64,000 nt of DNA from Umbilicaria muhlenbergii (lineage: Eukaryota; Ascomycota; Lecanoromycetes; Umbilicariales; Umbilicariaceae), in NCBI GenBank assembly GCA_000611775.1, contig KK106982.1:3996858-4060857 (forward strand), in the 5' to 3' direction. Shown piece after piece: positions 10,951 through 22,914 of the stretch. The number at the start of each line of letters is the position of its first letter. The first letter of the stretch is position 1. The position numbers and the translations under genes are program-made. A model generated the notes under the pieces. The model did no database searches and was not told the origin of the DNA. It saw nothing but the letters and a program-made list of their open reading frames with translations.

Positions 10951-13900
10951 TCAAGCAGCGACAGCCGTCGCCCGCATCGGACCCATCCCCTGCCTCATCA
11001 CATCCAGGCGCAAAGGAGGGCCCGCCATCATCCCGGCCGTGCTCATCAGAGCCTTCAGCCTTTTCCTCCGCGCCTCCCCGCCCCGTTCCTCCGCACTGCT
11101 GCCTCCTTCGTGGACCCAGCCAATCTGTTGGATCCGGAAACTCATGCCGTCGTGCGTCTCGCCCCACGCCCGTGATCGGAGTCCATGCGCAACAGACGAT
11201 GCGTACGACTGAAGGGTCGGGAGGACAAGCAAGGTGATGTGCAAGTCCATGCCCGCAGGCGGGCTGCTTGGCTTCGCTGGAGGCTCCGTGAGCACAAGTG
11301 ACGGCTTCGGGGTAATCTTGCTTGTCTTGTCTTGGCCGCTCAAGTCCTCACCGCTCCCAATGTCGAGCAGTGACAAATCCACGTCATCCGCCCACTCGCC
11401 ACGTATCCATCCCGCGTGGATCGCCGCCGCCACCGGGTCGGAATCGTCCGTGTACACCTCTGCCCCCCAGAGCGCCCGGCGTAAACAGATTTGCTCTCGT
11501 TCGACGCTCGATAGGTAAAACCGGGGTACTCGGACGGTGAAGGTGCAGTTCTCTTTTCCCTCAAAGCGCGGTAGTGGGTTGGGTGTGGTGACAAAGCCGA
11601 ATTTGAGAGTCTCGTGACACGCTTTGGACGAAGGGAGCCGGACCTGTGGCGAATACAGCGTTGAGCCGAGATGTCGTCGCGGATTCTGAGCGACACTGTC
11701 GAGAAGTGGCTTACTGATGACGGTAGTCGTAGGTCTGCGAGGCGCAGGGAGGGACACGGTAGTGGTGGCTTTTGGATTGTGATGGTGGTGGTGATGGTGG
11801 TGATGATGGTGGTGGTGGTGATGATGCGCTGGCGGTGCCGGCTGGATTTGTGAAGGCGTGACAGTTCGTTTGCCATTCGCGAGGGCGGTGAGAGATGTAC
11901 TAGGTGGCACCGCGGGTGAGATCTCTTCATCTTCGGGTTTCTGATGGCGATGGTGATAGCTGCGAGTTGTTAGCTGTTGAGATGTTAATTTAGTGCGCAT
12001 AATCTAGCTTACAGATGGGTCGGGTGGTGGTGATGAATGTGCTTGCTCCTCTTTGCACCTCGGGCACTTGTGCCTGGCGTCCCCCGCCCATCACCACTCT
12101 CGCTGTCAATCTTCGTCTCGTCGTCCTTGATCTTCCGGCTTCTCTTCCCAACCCTTGAAGCTACTCGAGCCACCTTCAGCTCCGATAGGTCGTTACGTGG
12201 CGCAAAAGGAGTCCGACCTTCACCATCATCTTTTTTGGGGGGACTTGGTGGTAGTGGTGTTGGCGTCCCGCTTCCTCCTGACATGGCGCTCCCAACCCCA
12301 CTTCCGATACCAGAAAACATCCGAGCAAACTCGTTCTTGATGCCTGGTGTACTTGCAGGTCCGTTCATTTGACCTTGGGCGCCTTGCACTGCTTGCGGCA
12401 TAGGTGATATGCGGCCCGTGCGCTTGCTGTTTTCAATAGCGAGACTAAGTGAACTTCTTTGCTGTTGCTGCGAATCTTCGACGCCCTTTTGCCGAGAATC
12501 GGCCCGATGATTCGGATGAAGAATGTCTTCATTCAGGGCAGCAAGATAAGATATGCGCGGAGTGTGTGGAGGTCGTTTTTCGCCAGTAGGACTGAAAAGA
12601 CGAGGTTGGTTCTGTGTGGAAGCCTGTGTCAGTTCCGGGTGAGAGGGGCCGTCCCCCAAGGACCGTGCATCATGGCTACGACGCGAATGATCTGGGGAGA
12701 CAGATGATTGAGACACGTTAAGGTGGCTTCCAGGATTTGAATTAACTGGTCGGCTCGCGGGCGGGTCTGCCTCTGGTCGCTGCTGTTGATTCGAGGGGGC
12801 GGCATTGGGGATAGAGCGGGTCAAAAACGGGTACGAAGATTCCTGAATACCATTTCCCCGCCCCTGTACGGGATTAGACTGATCAGAAGGCCGTGGAGCA
12901 CTGTCCATAACCGACGATTGCGCTTTCTGGTTATAAGGGTCCTGAGATCCGTTATGATCTTGGTTTGCTCTTTTTAATACGAATTCACGCCTCTCTCGGG
13001 GTGTGCTCTGAGTGTCTTCCGGAAATCTGCTCGGACCATGCCGATATTCTTGAGCTTCCAATCTTGCCGAATGCTGAGACAATCGATCCTCATGATCGAA
13101 CGGTGGAGTTCTGTAGCCAGTGGGCTGGCTAGTCGGTCGAGATACCATCCGATCGATACTGGAACGTCTGTCATACGGCTTTTGGTATTCCTGAAGGAAG
13201 GCAGATTCGGAAATGGGCGAATACCGTTCATTAGGCTGATGGACCCGCAAGGGAGGCCCAAACTTGCGAGCCTCGGGTGAAGCCACCTGCACGGCGGAAA
13301 ACGGACGATGGGGCGGTCCGCCAGAGAATGCACGTGTTGGCCGTGGTCCTTGAGGTTGTATCATACTATAGGCGTCTGGGGTGTGTGATCGTCGAAATAA
13401 TGACCCCATTTCCTCACTATGATGAGGCGGAGACGGAGCTGGCATCGACCTGCTGGCAGGCGATGGAGCAGAGACGGCACTCATTGATGCGGTACCGTTC
13501 ATATGCCCCGATGCGATGGGTTCGCGAAGAGTGCGATCGGAATCCGAGCCCAACATTGATAGTATTGACATGCTGCTCCCTGGTCGATTTATTGATGATA
13601 AGGAAGGAAGGTCGCGGGACCCAGAAAACGGAGGAGGTGGCGGTGGGCCACGCGAAGGAGCTTGTTGCGCATTATGTTGCGCTTGGTATTGATGAGGAGA
13701 TGATGGTGGCAGCATTTGACGTCCACTGAACGGAGGTGGAGGGGGAGGTAAGTGGTCCAAGGTAACTGAGGAAAAAGCACCGCGTTAGCCATTGCATGGA
13801 CAGACAGTTGCAGCTGAGTAAAGAGCTCGCTCGACAATTAGGGAGCTGGTCGAAGTCGAGGAGGATCATCTAGGCAAACACTGGAGTGCGCGACAAATGC

Positions 13901-15111
13901 GCCTTCGATACGTGGATGCCTTGCGGCGTGCTACGGAGATGACATACCTCCATACGACCTTGGTGGACTTGCACCGTTGAGAGAGTGTCGCCTTGGATCA
14001 TCTTGAGGATACGCGATGGGTTGGGAGGGAGCATACATAGGCGCGGGGTAAGAAGGCGGCGGCGGCGGTGGTGGTGGTGGCAGTGGCTGATGCTGGTGGC
14101 GCGACGAGGTGTCTCGCGTGTCCGGCGCTGACGCTGAAGCTGAAGCTGGACCGGAACCTGCGTCAGCACTTCTTTAAGCTCCCGAAGTTTTGGCTCCGAC
14201 CGGGGCCGGGACAGAGTGGGGCTAGCAGGGGTCAAGCGAGAAAAGAGAAAGCGGGGACTAGCGCCAATGGAGACGATGGGATTCGCGGGCCCCATCCTGG
14301 AAATCGATGACGGAGCGCGGAAAAGGAAGAAAACATTCACATGGCTGATACCTTATCTTAATCCTCACGGGTATCCGAACCCAGGAGCCAAAGATGCGCA
14401 ACACACAGCTCCACGGAAGAAAGGAGACACAGATAAAGGACGACGCATGTTGATGAGAGCATTCAGGGGTCTTGGCCAAAGATGTGTGTCTTGATCGCTA
14501 CTGCAAAGCAATAAAGATCTCTCATTTCACACAGTAATCGCTCTCGTTGAGAAGCTTGCACCACTGGTAAAGCGAGGCCTGCGATTTGTGCGCCGAAGCC
14601 TGCAGCAAGCTTCCTTGAGTCGTGTAGAGCGAGTCACAGATGTAAAACTGCATCGACTAAATCTGCCGCGCGCCACGCTTTGAAATGGGTGAAACGAAGG
14701 ATGGAAGAGGCATGAAACGGTCTTCAACATACCCTCAGGACCATATGCCTTGTATCGATCCGCGCTTCCGTTGCCATATTCCGCTCCTGATCCCCTACTT
14801 CCTCGGCGCGAGTGGTTGTGGTTGTAGTCTGCGATAGGCGAGTGAGCGGCGCTGAAAGGGTTCGGTGGGTATTGAGATGTCATCGGCGGACGGTAGAGTC
14901 TGTTTTGATCCGTGACCGGTGGAGTCCTGGTCCTGTCCATGTCGTTTCGTTGATGGAGAAATGGCCCGGTCTGTGGTGGCAGGCCCTGTCGCGCGGGCAG
15001 CTGTTGTGAAGAATACGGTGGCGGCGGTATGGGGGCGTATCGAACATCGCGCGAGAGCGGTAGCGGTTGAGGCCGTGAGAAGGGGTGTTGCGCAGACTGC
15101 CGTTGGTCCAT
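10951..15111 (-). CDS. RXT3: Rxt3, subunit of the Rpd3L histone deacetylase complex
   Basis: Four exons close in frame: 15111-14733, 14157-13948, 13765-12013 and 11959-10951, giving 1116 residues. Introns 2 and 3 are well supported: 13766-13947 has GTATGT and CCTCAG, and 11960-12012 has GTAAGC, branch site GCTAAC and CGCAG. Intron 1 (14158-14732, 575 nt) is long for this genome and less certain. The N-terminal 850 residues are disordered and Pro/Ser/Gln-rich, as usual in filamentous fungi. The conserved Rxt3 domain is at about 890-1080 and includes LKFGFVTTPNPLPRFEGKEN and RRALWGAEVYTDDSDPVAAA. Sixteen consecutive His codons lie just before it (11779-11826). Known role: a subunit of the nuclear co-repressor Rpd3-Sin3 large complex. 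It is divergent from BTN1. Confidence 0.88.
11779..11826 (-). repeat. 16-residue polyhistidine tract encoded in RXT3
   Basis: Sixteen CAT/CAC codons in a row form an impure trinucleotide repeat on the minus strand, in frame with the Rxt3 coding sequence. Confidence 0.95.
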
Positions 15112-15819
15112 GATCGACGCACTCGTTACGAGGACAGCGGTGTGGCTTTCGGCCGTCGACCTGCGCCGTGGTCCCTGTGGAGTAGGCAGGGGTAAGTCTC
15201 ATTCACAGACGACGGTGAATCCGAGCATCGTAAGCCCCGGCGCGCAATGCGGTGGTGGGATGTGAAGCACGGGGAGGTGAGTTGAGGTGTGAATGCGAGT
15301 GTGTCGAGGGGAAAACAGCGCTGGCACTTGGTCTCGCTCTCGTGTGCCAGCTAGGAGGCACGCCAAGCCCATCTTACCGTCTGATCGCAAACCTTGCCAG
15401 CTTAAAGCTCGTCGCTTATGCCACAATCCCTGCACCATTCCTGCGCCCTTCGTCTGCCGGCATGCATCACTCTCCTGACAGGCCTCGGCCAGGCCCTGGT
15501 GCCACTGCGGCTGTCACTGTACAACATCAGTGATAAAGTGAGAACAGGCTCAACCATGTCCACCGGCAAGTCTGCGGTCCATCAACCCGTCAGGAGGCTC
15601 ATTCGCTACACTGCGGGTACAGAATACCGATCAGCACGACTCGGGAAACTTGACGCTTTTGAGCCCTGTAATCGCCTAAGGTAGGTAGACAAGCTGAACG
15701 GTCACACTCCCTCGGGTCCTCGGCGCGTGACGCTGCAGTATTAGACAGGAGCCCAGCAACTGGCTCCGCGATACAAGTCCCCTTGCCCACCAAGTCAGGC
15801 TGTTCACTGCGCACAAGAG
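15112..15819. promoter_or_regulatory. Divergent intergenic region RXT3 / BTN1
   Basis: The start codons of RXT3 (15111, minus) and BTN1 (15820, plus) point away from each other with about 0.7 kb between them, so both promoters must lie here. I see no clear TATA box or named operator. Confidence 0.45.
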
Positions 15820-17292
15820 ATGAACATGCTGCCGCTGCCTGGAGCTCCTGGGTCCTCTTGGGCCTTGTACCGGTCTCGACTGGGAGCTGCATTTGAGGGC
15901 GCCGAACCTCGTGTCTGTGTCGCCTTTTGGTTCTTCGGTACGTACCCCAAAGGGACTTCTGCACGTGAAACTAACGTTGACCAGGGCTGATCAACAACGT
16001 ACTTTACGTGATTATCCTCTCGGCCGCCCTTGACCTTGTCGGACCCAGCGTTCCCAAAGGAGTCGTCCTGTTAGCGGACGTCATACCCTCTTTCCTTGTG
16101 AAGTTATGCGCTCCCTATTTCATCCATGCTGTACCGTATCCCATACGGATCATGCTCTTTGTTGCCTTGTCCACAACGGGAATGCTTCTCATCGCTCTAA
16201 CCCCTGCCTATACAGATGGTGGTACCATCGCAACGAAGATGGCGGGTGTTGTCCTGGCCAGTCTAAGCAGTGGAGGCGGTGAGCTCAGTTTCCTGGGGTT
16301 GACACATTACTACGGCCCGTTCAGTCTTGCTGCTTGGGGTAGCGGCACTGGTGGCGCTGGTCTGATAGGCGCTGGTGCGTATGCCGTGGCTACAACGTCC
16401 TTGGGCTTTGGTGTCCGAGGAACCCTGCTCGGATCTGCTCTACTCCCCGTGTTCATGTTGATAAGCTTCTTTGTTGTACTCCCAAAGGGTCGAATACGCC
16501 AACACGCGATCAAGTCAGATGAAAGTGCAGCATCAACGGTTGAGGATGAAGCGGATCCGACGTACGACAACGAACCCGTATCCAACGTAGGCGGTGAGGA
16601 CGAGGGGCTTCTCGTTAGATCTACCGCCAACGATCCAGAGTGGCGACCTTCAAATGGCGTCGGCAAACGCTGGGGAAAGTTCTGGATGGGTTTCACGAAG
16701 AATCTGAGGAGGTCGCAGAGCTTGTTCCTACCATAGTGAGTGTTTCATGCAGCGTCCCCGAGGGCAGTGTTGATTCATACATAGCATGCTCCCACTCTTG
16801 CTGGTTTACATCGCCGAGTATACCATCAACCAAGGAGTCGCTCCGACCTTACTCTTTCCACTGAAGCAAACACCCTTCAAGCAGTTTCGTGCGTTCTATC
16901 CAACATATAACGCCATCTACCAAGTCGGCGTCTTCCTGTCCAGATCTTCAACACCATTCATCCGTATCCACAATCTCTATCTGCCATCCCTCCTGCAGAT
17001 ACTTAACCTGCTTCTCCTCGTCCTACATGCTCTGTTCGACTTCATACCCAGTGTGTACATCATCTTCGCGGTCGTTTTCTGGGAGGGCCTCCTCGGGGGC
17101 TTGGTGTATGTGAACACCTTTGCAGAAATCACCGACAACGTGCGACGAGAAGATCGAGAGTTCTCTCTAGGTGCGACGAGTGTGAGCGACTCAGGTGGTA
17201 TCTGTGTTGCTGGGTTCATTGGTATGGCATTAGAAGTGATGCTTTGCGATTGGCAGGTGAAGCACGGAAGGGACTATTGCCGGCGGTCATAG
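15820..17292 (+). CDS. BTN1: CLN3/battenin family vacuolar membrane protein (Btn1)
   Basis: Exons 15820-15937, 15985-16735 and 16785-17292 encode 458 residues, close to human CLN3 (438). Both introns (47 and 49 nt) have good GT-AG ends, and intron 1 has a CTAAC branch site. An in-frame TAG at 15742 makes the ATG at 15820 the first Met; a second ATG is at 15826. Family signatures include [20 protein letters not shown] near residue 35, a central [10 protein letters not shown], and the end [13 protein letters not shown]. The protein is multi-spanning, with a charged cytoplasmic loop of about 70 residues (near 190-260). CLN3/Btn1 proteins act in the vacuole/lysosome membrane in pH and amino-acid homeostasis and in retrograde traffic. 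It is divergent from RXT3. Confidence 0.93.
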
Positions 17293-17797
17293 ACCATCAG
17301 GGTAATCCTCGAGTCGCGATGTACGAGGCACACAAGAAATGAAACATAGTGAAAGAAATATGGACCAAGAGCTATGTTTGGTTCGTGGGTTGAGACTCAA
17401 CGGATGAGAGAGGGAAGATATTTGAGGAGGGAAATAGAGAAGCAGAGGTGCCGGCTTTGGTGCTAGTACGCGAAGCCCTAGCGAGATGGTGTCGTTTCGT
17501 GTCAACACCACATCCGTGTCAGCCTCTGGCCTGATTGGTCGCCAGATTCCAGCGCCGGTACGCCGCCCTTCGACTCCATTCACTTCCGGAACTTATCACA
17601 GCTTGCTTGCACCATTCACAAGATCAAAGCGCGACCTCACTTCAGGGCTCGTCTCGGGTCTTCTTCATCTCTGTCGCAACATCACTGTCTTCAACAGGCA
17701 CCTGCTCATATCGCAACAGGACAAGAACGGCAGGTTAACTGTTTACTATCAACAGAATCAGGAGACCTCCATAACCGAAATACGACACCACTTCAAG
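17293..17797. other. Intergenic region upstream of the 17.8 kb gene
   Basis: No gene is recognised. The segment 17689-17738 resembles 17847-17896 (39 of 50 bases match, constant offset of 158). The second copy spans the 3' splice site and first codons of exon 2 of the next gene. Confidence 0.5.
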
Positions 17798-19444
17798 ATG
17801 GCTCGCGTAGGTCTCCTTTCTTTCTATCTATCTCAATTTCACCGTGCTTCAACAAACACCTGCTCACACTGCCGTAGGATAAAAACGGCAAGTTAATACC
17901 TCGCAAGCGGGAAACTCAAGAAGCGTTCAATCGTCACATCAGCCAGATCAAGGACGTCTGGAGCACTGAACCCCTCCTAGCTATTCCAGATGTCCGAGGG
18001 CTGCGACCAAAAGATATAGATGAGCTGGGAGTAGATTCCATGCGTCTTCTAGGGTTGATATCGAGACTTGAGCCCAGCCTCGCCACCGTCGGCGAAGACA
18101 TGGTTGCCGAGCGTGATTCCAGGGTCCGGATCAAGCCTCCAATCGGTGCCAGCGATCATACGTTAAAGCCGGCGGACCTCAAGAAGTTGCTTGAAAGGTA
18201 TAGGTCCCGCGACACTCGGGCGGGATCAGGAAGTGTGTCTGGAGAGTTTGAACTTCCGTCGATTATTCTAGAGCCAAAGATAACTACAAGATCCTTTACC
18301 AGCCAACGTCTAGCGTCCCGGTCCGCAGATGCTTCGGATTCTGACCTGCTTTCGCCTCAAATGCTGACAAGGTGCTTATGGAGCAATCACTCTCTCTTAT
18401 CAAAAGCCATCAGAAACTTCGCTAATCATCGGTGTGCATTAGGTCGAAAAGGAAGAGAAAGCATGGTCTGACTACCAAGAACCCTCCTCCTACTGCGAAA
18501 AGAACATCTCGTCTAGCAGAGATCACTGAACCTCCAAAAGCACCGCAGGTTCGACGAAGGCCTCCGCAACAACAGCAACTAACTACCAAACGCAAGCGCA
18601 CAGAAAAGTCTGCGGTTAATCTGGCTGGTACTGTGAAAGAATCATTGAATGCGCTAGGCGAGCCTGATAAGAAACCTGAAGAGGCTGTAGAAGCAGCTAT
18701 GACAGACACTGTCAGCGCTCAAAGCGAGGCTAATAAGCCTCTTGTACCGATTTGGCATCAGTACATCGAAACCAGCCACCCGGCCCCATTCATCAATCCT
18801 GTACGGGTAGAAATCAATCGCTTGAAAACAAGCTGCGGCGACATGATGTTCTTCATTGAGGGAGCAGCTAGAGGTCACAAGTTGAAGCCCCTCACGGAGT
18901 CTCAGAAGGAAACACTAACATATGATTCTGAAGTCTGTGAAAGAGCATTGAAGAATGTCCTCGACGCTTACTTGAAGAAGCTCGAAGATGCTGGTATAGT
19001 ACCACGTATTGTACATGACCCGCCGTCACCTATACAAGTCAGCAATGGGGATAGCGATGTGGGTAGTGATGCAGACCCCATGGACTTAGTTGAGAGCTTT
19101 GTTCCAACTGCTTCTCAGAAGCAATCAGGTATGGCAGAAGCATCTTATTACTAAGTAAAAGCTAAAATGGCTTACCAGTCCCAATATTTGATGAGACAAA
19201 CCTACCCGGAATCCGTCTGACCCCTCCGCCGCAACGTTTCCAGCCTTATACCGGCCTACTGAATGCTCCCAACGACACCATGACCGCTCAGAGTGAGACG
19301 AGAATACGCCCCTCAACCAGCTCTCCTTCATCTATGCCGGAAATACCTACAACGGGGATGTTTGGACCCTCCGGACCCGCTTACTCTCACCTCACTGGAA
19401 GATTCACTCTTGGGTTCACCAGTCCAGGGCAGCGTTGGAACTGA
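17798..19444 (+). CDS. Unrecognised charged, probably nuclear protein
   Basis: I do not recognise this family. Exons 17798-17806, 17878-18371, 18443-19128 and 19179-19444 close in frame to 484 residues; introns are 71, 71 and 50 nt. Exon 1 encodes only Met-Ala-Arg, so the start is the least certain part. The N-terminal 110 residues look folded and helical (AFNRHISQIKDVW, DIDELGVDSMRLLGLISRL). Residues about 165-225 are a basic, Lys/Arg-rich linker with SKRKRKH and KTKRKRTEK-like clusters that could be nuclear localisation signals. A second helical block (FINPVRVEINRLKTSCGDMM...) covers about 270-340. The C-terminus is Pro/Ser/Thr-rich and ends GFTSPGQRWN. Kinetochore or chromatin association is conceivable from the composition but unsupported. 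Confidence 0.7.
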
Positions 19445-20019
19445 GGGTGGACAGTTGGAGAACAGCAGAGCACAGAAGCAATGGACGAGACAAGAAAATC
19501 GTAAGGTTTGCGGTCTCCAACGACATGGCGCATTTTATCCAGACCCATTCATGGAAGTAGGCCCTTTGCAGGCTACAGAGCAAGGACTTTTAGCATTGGG
19601 GTTTGATTGGATAAACGAGACCGGGAAACGGCAATGGGCTTGAAATGATATTCCGATGGCCATCATCTAGGTCTGGAGCGGCCCTCCGAGTGTTTACATG
19701 TGTCTTAGGGCGCATACGAAAACGCCACAGACAGACCATGGTGTATCATTCTTATTGGCTTTCTTTGGAGCCTAAGCTTTCAGAACATCTATCATATCTA
19801 GCTTGTTTGTGGCAATCAGCAGTACCAATCTATCTTAACAATCATTCAAAACATCAGTGGACCTGATCCACCATAGCAAAGTAACCCTCAGCGCCGCCTC
19901 CAACCCCCAATTCCATCCCAAACCCTCCCTAAACCCAAAGACGAACCCAAAAGCCCCCCCGCCCATTTCAAACCCCACCACAAACCTCCCCCCATCCATC
20001 CCTCCCCCGCTCCACAACC
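19445..20019. other. Short intergenic region
   Basis: This lies between two convergent genes, and no further coding sequence is recognised. A very C-rich tract begins near 19890 and continues into the secreted-protein gene. Confidence 0.5.
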
Positions 20020-20754
20020 TCACCCCCTCAGCCACCCCGTCCCCACAAGATTCCTCCCATCCCACACCTGAAACTGTATCGCCCGCACCGACCCCACCTG
20101 CACCCGATACACAAAATAATCCAACAACGCCAGCAGCGCCGCCCCGACCACCCCCCACGTCTGCTGATGGTTATCCGCGTTCTGAAACGCCAACTCCAAC
20201 CCATACTCCTCGAGCGTCCAGAACCCCCGCGGGATCAGTCCGTCCCCCCCACGTTGGATCATTTGCGTCACGAATAGGGAGGCGTCGTCGAGGATTCGCT
20301 CCACGGATGATTGGAGCAGGACGTGCGAGGTCGTGATTATTAGGTAGGTCGAGCTGTGCAGGTCGCACCAGGTTATGGAGGGCGGGTCGGGGGGGAAGGA
20401 GGGGCCGCGGGGGGAGGCGGGGGGCGGGGTGTGGGGGAGGGCGCGGTGGGTGAGGGATCTATGGGGGGGTGGGGTTAGGGATGGGTGGTTTGGGGGGGGT
20501 GAGGTTAGGAAAGAACGGCTTGGGAAGAGTGCCTTGGGGAAGAGTGGGGGGTGGGTTTCGGGGGTTGGTGACGTTTTGAAGGATAATGACACTTACGTGC
20601 CTGCTAGAGTGCTTGGGGCATTGTAGCAGTAGCCGCTTCGAGGAACCAGAAGAGCGGGTCGTGCGGAGCTGGAGCTGGAGACGGGGACGGCTGAGCTGGG
20701 TGTGCAGAGTTGGGATATCAGAAAGATGAGGAGTGAGACTTGGAGGGTGCACAT
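20020..20754 (-). CDS. Small secreted protein, paralog A (198 aa)
   Basis: Two exons, 20754-20597 and 20458-20020, close in frame; the 138-nt intron has GTAAGT, a CTAAC branch site and CATAG. A signal peptide is clear (MCTLQVSLLIFLISQL, cleavage likely near TPSSA). Exon 1 ends YCYNAPSTLAGT. After a Pro-rich stretch comes a domain of about 125 residues that aligns end to end with the neighbour at 21534-22190: ITWCDL versus IVWCLL, NADNHQQTWGVV versus NANNHQLTWSVA, and WDGRNLVG versus YDGQNVVG. Both genes have one intron in the same phase at the same place. I do not know the family's function. Secretion and small size make an extracellular or effector-like role possible, but that is inference. 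Confidence 0.75.
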
Positions 20755-21533
20755 TGGGTGATGTTATCGTGCTGAGAGTCTGACAAGGAATGCGGACCGA
20801 TCTGACGGGTTGGTGATGGTAGTCTGGAAAGGAAGTACTGCAGGATCATGGATGATAATATTTCAACAGCACCAAAAAGAGGCAGACAGAAAGGGGGGGC
20901 ATGCTAAAAACATATAGCCCTGCACCAGTGAGTGTAGCGCTTTGACATGTTATGACGTTCGGGAGCACAAAGTGGAAGTTTCATTCAAACGCGGACAATG
21001 TATTTGCTTCCCAACATCGCATATATAAATTGCGAGAGTACAACGTTAATGCGAACCTAAACGCCCTCTCACTGCCGCTGGCGACTCGCCTGCTCAGGCA
21101 GCCGGAGGAGCCTTGCGTTACGATAAGGAATAGGCGTGCATGCTATGCAGTATGCGCCGTTCCTTCATCCTTGCACACGGGAAATACAGATGCGTTGCGG
21201 GAGCCTGGACTTTCTCGAGACAATGAAGAAATGCGGAGAAAAGGCAAGGATATCAAATCGAGACGTCATCTTTATCTCATCTTTGATGTTGAACATGCAG
21301 ATTGGTCGGTTTGTGTATACTTAATCATAAAGATCACAACTTTCTAAAATAATGTTCTATCTAATACATGCTGACCAACTTGCTTTCTTGTAGGCCTCAA
21401 TAAACTCCAGCAGATCAGGACTCAATTATCAAAACGAAGACCTTATCTCTTCACATGCCCGCTCGCTGCCGATATTCCGCCCAACGTTAAGGCGGACTAT
21501 TTCATGATCTAACTTACACCGCCGCCGCGGCCC
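20755..21533. other. Intergenic region between secreted-protein paralogs
   Basis: No gene is recognised. It includes the likely promoter of paralog A and the 3' end of paralog B, with a TATATAAA-like sequence near 21022 on the + strand that has no gene downstream. Confidence 0.45.
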
Positions 21534-22190
21534 CTAAGCTGCCAAGGGATGAAACTCCAGTGTGCCCCGCCCGACTACGTTCTGCCCGTCATAGATCCAC
21601 ATGACCGCCTGGCCGTAAATGTCTTGAGAATGCATATAATCCAACATGGCTTTGACCGCCTGGCTCGCCACGCTCCAAGTCAGTTGGTGGTTATTGGCGT
21701 TTGTCAGTTCTAGACTGAGCCCGTTCATCATGCTGGTGTATAGCCGCCCACTCAGGATCGCTCCGTCGCCAACCCCTTCGATGTGTTGCTGACAGATATG
21801 AACGGTGTTGACGAGAAGCAGCTCGATGCTGCCGACGGCGGTTATGGCCATGGCGGTAAAGTCCAGGTGGATGTAGGTTTGGGAGTTGAGTAAGCACCAG
21901 ACGATATTCTTCGGCGTCGGGCGGACGGCGCTACCGAATATCTGTGTTCGCCGGTTGAAAGTACTGGACGGCGGTCAGTTGAAGCTTCTGAAGGCCAAGA
22001 ACAATGGACTCCTTAGTAGCAACGGATGAGGCACGGAGGGCTGCTTTACGTACGTCCCAGCGACGGTGCTTGGGGAGTTATCACATTGTTGGCTGCGTGT
22101 AAAGACCGAGGAAGGAATGACTGGCACTGCCGAGCCCAGGGCTGCGGAAAAGATTACTGCGAAAAAGACAGATGCAAGAAACAGTCGCAT
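21534..22190 (-). CDS. Small secreted protein, paralog B (188 aa)
   Basis: Exons 22190-22054 and 21963-21534 close in frame; the 90-nt intron has GTACGT, a CTGAC branch site and CCAG. The signal peptide is MRLFLASVFFAVIFSAALGS. Exon 1 ends QCDNSPSTVAGT, matching the APSTLAGT end of paralog A at the same intron phase. The mature domain has one Trp-Cys pair (IVWCLLNSQTYIHLDF), a Gly-Asp-Gly motif (GVGDGAILSG) and the shared NANNHQLTW and DGQNVVGRG motifs. Tandem position, the same strand and the same exon structure indicate local duplication. Divergence is high (I estimate below 40% identity), so the duplication is old or the genes evolve quickly. Function unknown. Confidence 0.78.
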
Positions 22191-22914
22191 CTTGACGTGG
22201 CGCTGGGGGCCCGTAATATGAGGATGTGCGTGTAAAACAAGACGGAATAATCGAGGCCCTTTTCAGAAAGGATGCTGACTGAAGCCATCTAAAGAAAAGC
22301 TCAATCTAGCGGCTTAGATTTAGCAGCGGCGCAAGATGTATTAGCACTGCCTGGCTGCGCTGACAATCACGCCTATAGTTACCATAGATATCTCAAGAGC
22401 CATGGTACACACCATCCATGCTATGTAACATCGGCAGTCTAATGAACATATAGCAGCGCAAACTGGTGTTCACCTGGAGACGAATTACTGAGCACCTTGA
22501 CCCTGTCGGAGCCCTGTGTGCGCTTATGAGAAGCAGTGAAACGCCGTAGCGTGTTTCAACAAGTAGCAAAAGCCGTGAGATTTTAATAGTGAACCGTGGA
22601 GATGTCTCCGGAGTCCATCTAGGCTCGGCTTCTTGTCTTGGGATCGTAAGCCGCTGCTAGATGTAGTATCTTTCCGCCGGGTTTGAACATGCCTGACGTT
22701 GAATCGTCGGATTTCTGGCTTCCTTGCTGACTAAACAGCCTATCGACCACTAGGCCCAGATAGGCCATCAAACGCATTGCTATTGGACCATTGGACAAGG
22801 TGTTCGGACATTGAGCAACCAGCTCCGCTCCAGAGGGACCCAATACACGATCTCATGTTACCGTCATAAATATGCTCACGGGTTTGGACCTGCTTGGCCA
22901 GTTCAAAAGGACTA
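22191..22914. promoter_or_regulatory. Divergent intergenic region (paralog B / VPS39)
   Basis: About 0.7 kb separates two diverging start codons, so promoters for both should lie here. No coding sequence is recognised and I identify no specific site. Confidence 0.4.

Noticed and set aside
10505-11212. Long + strand open frame over the end of RXT3
   Set aside because: It overlaps the well-supported minus-strand RXT3 exon and begins in a TGATGC repeat, so it is a shadow frame.
19857-20336. Pro/Thr-rich + strand frame
   Set aside because: It is the opposite strand of the secreted-protein exon, driven by C-rich composition.
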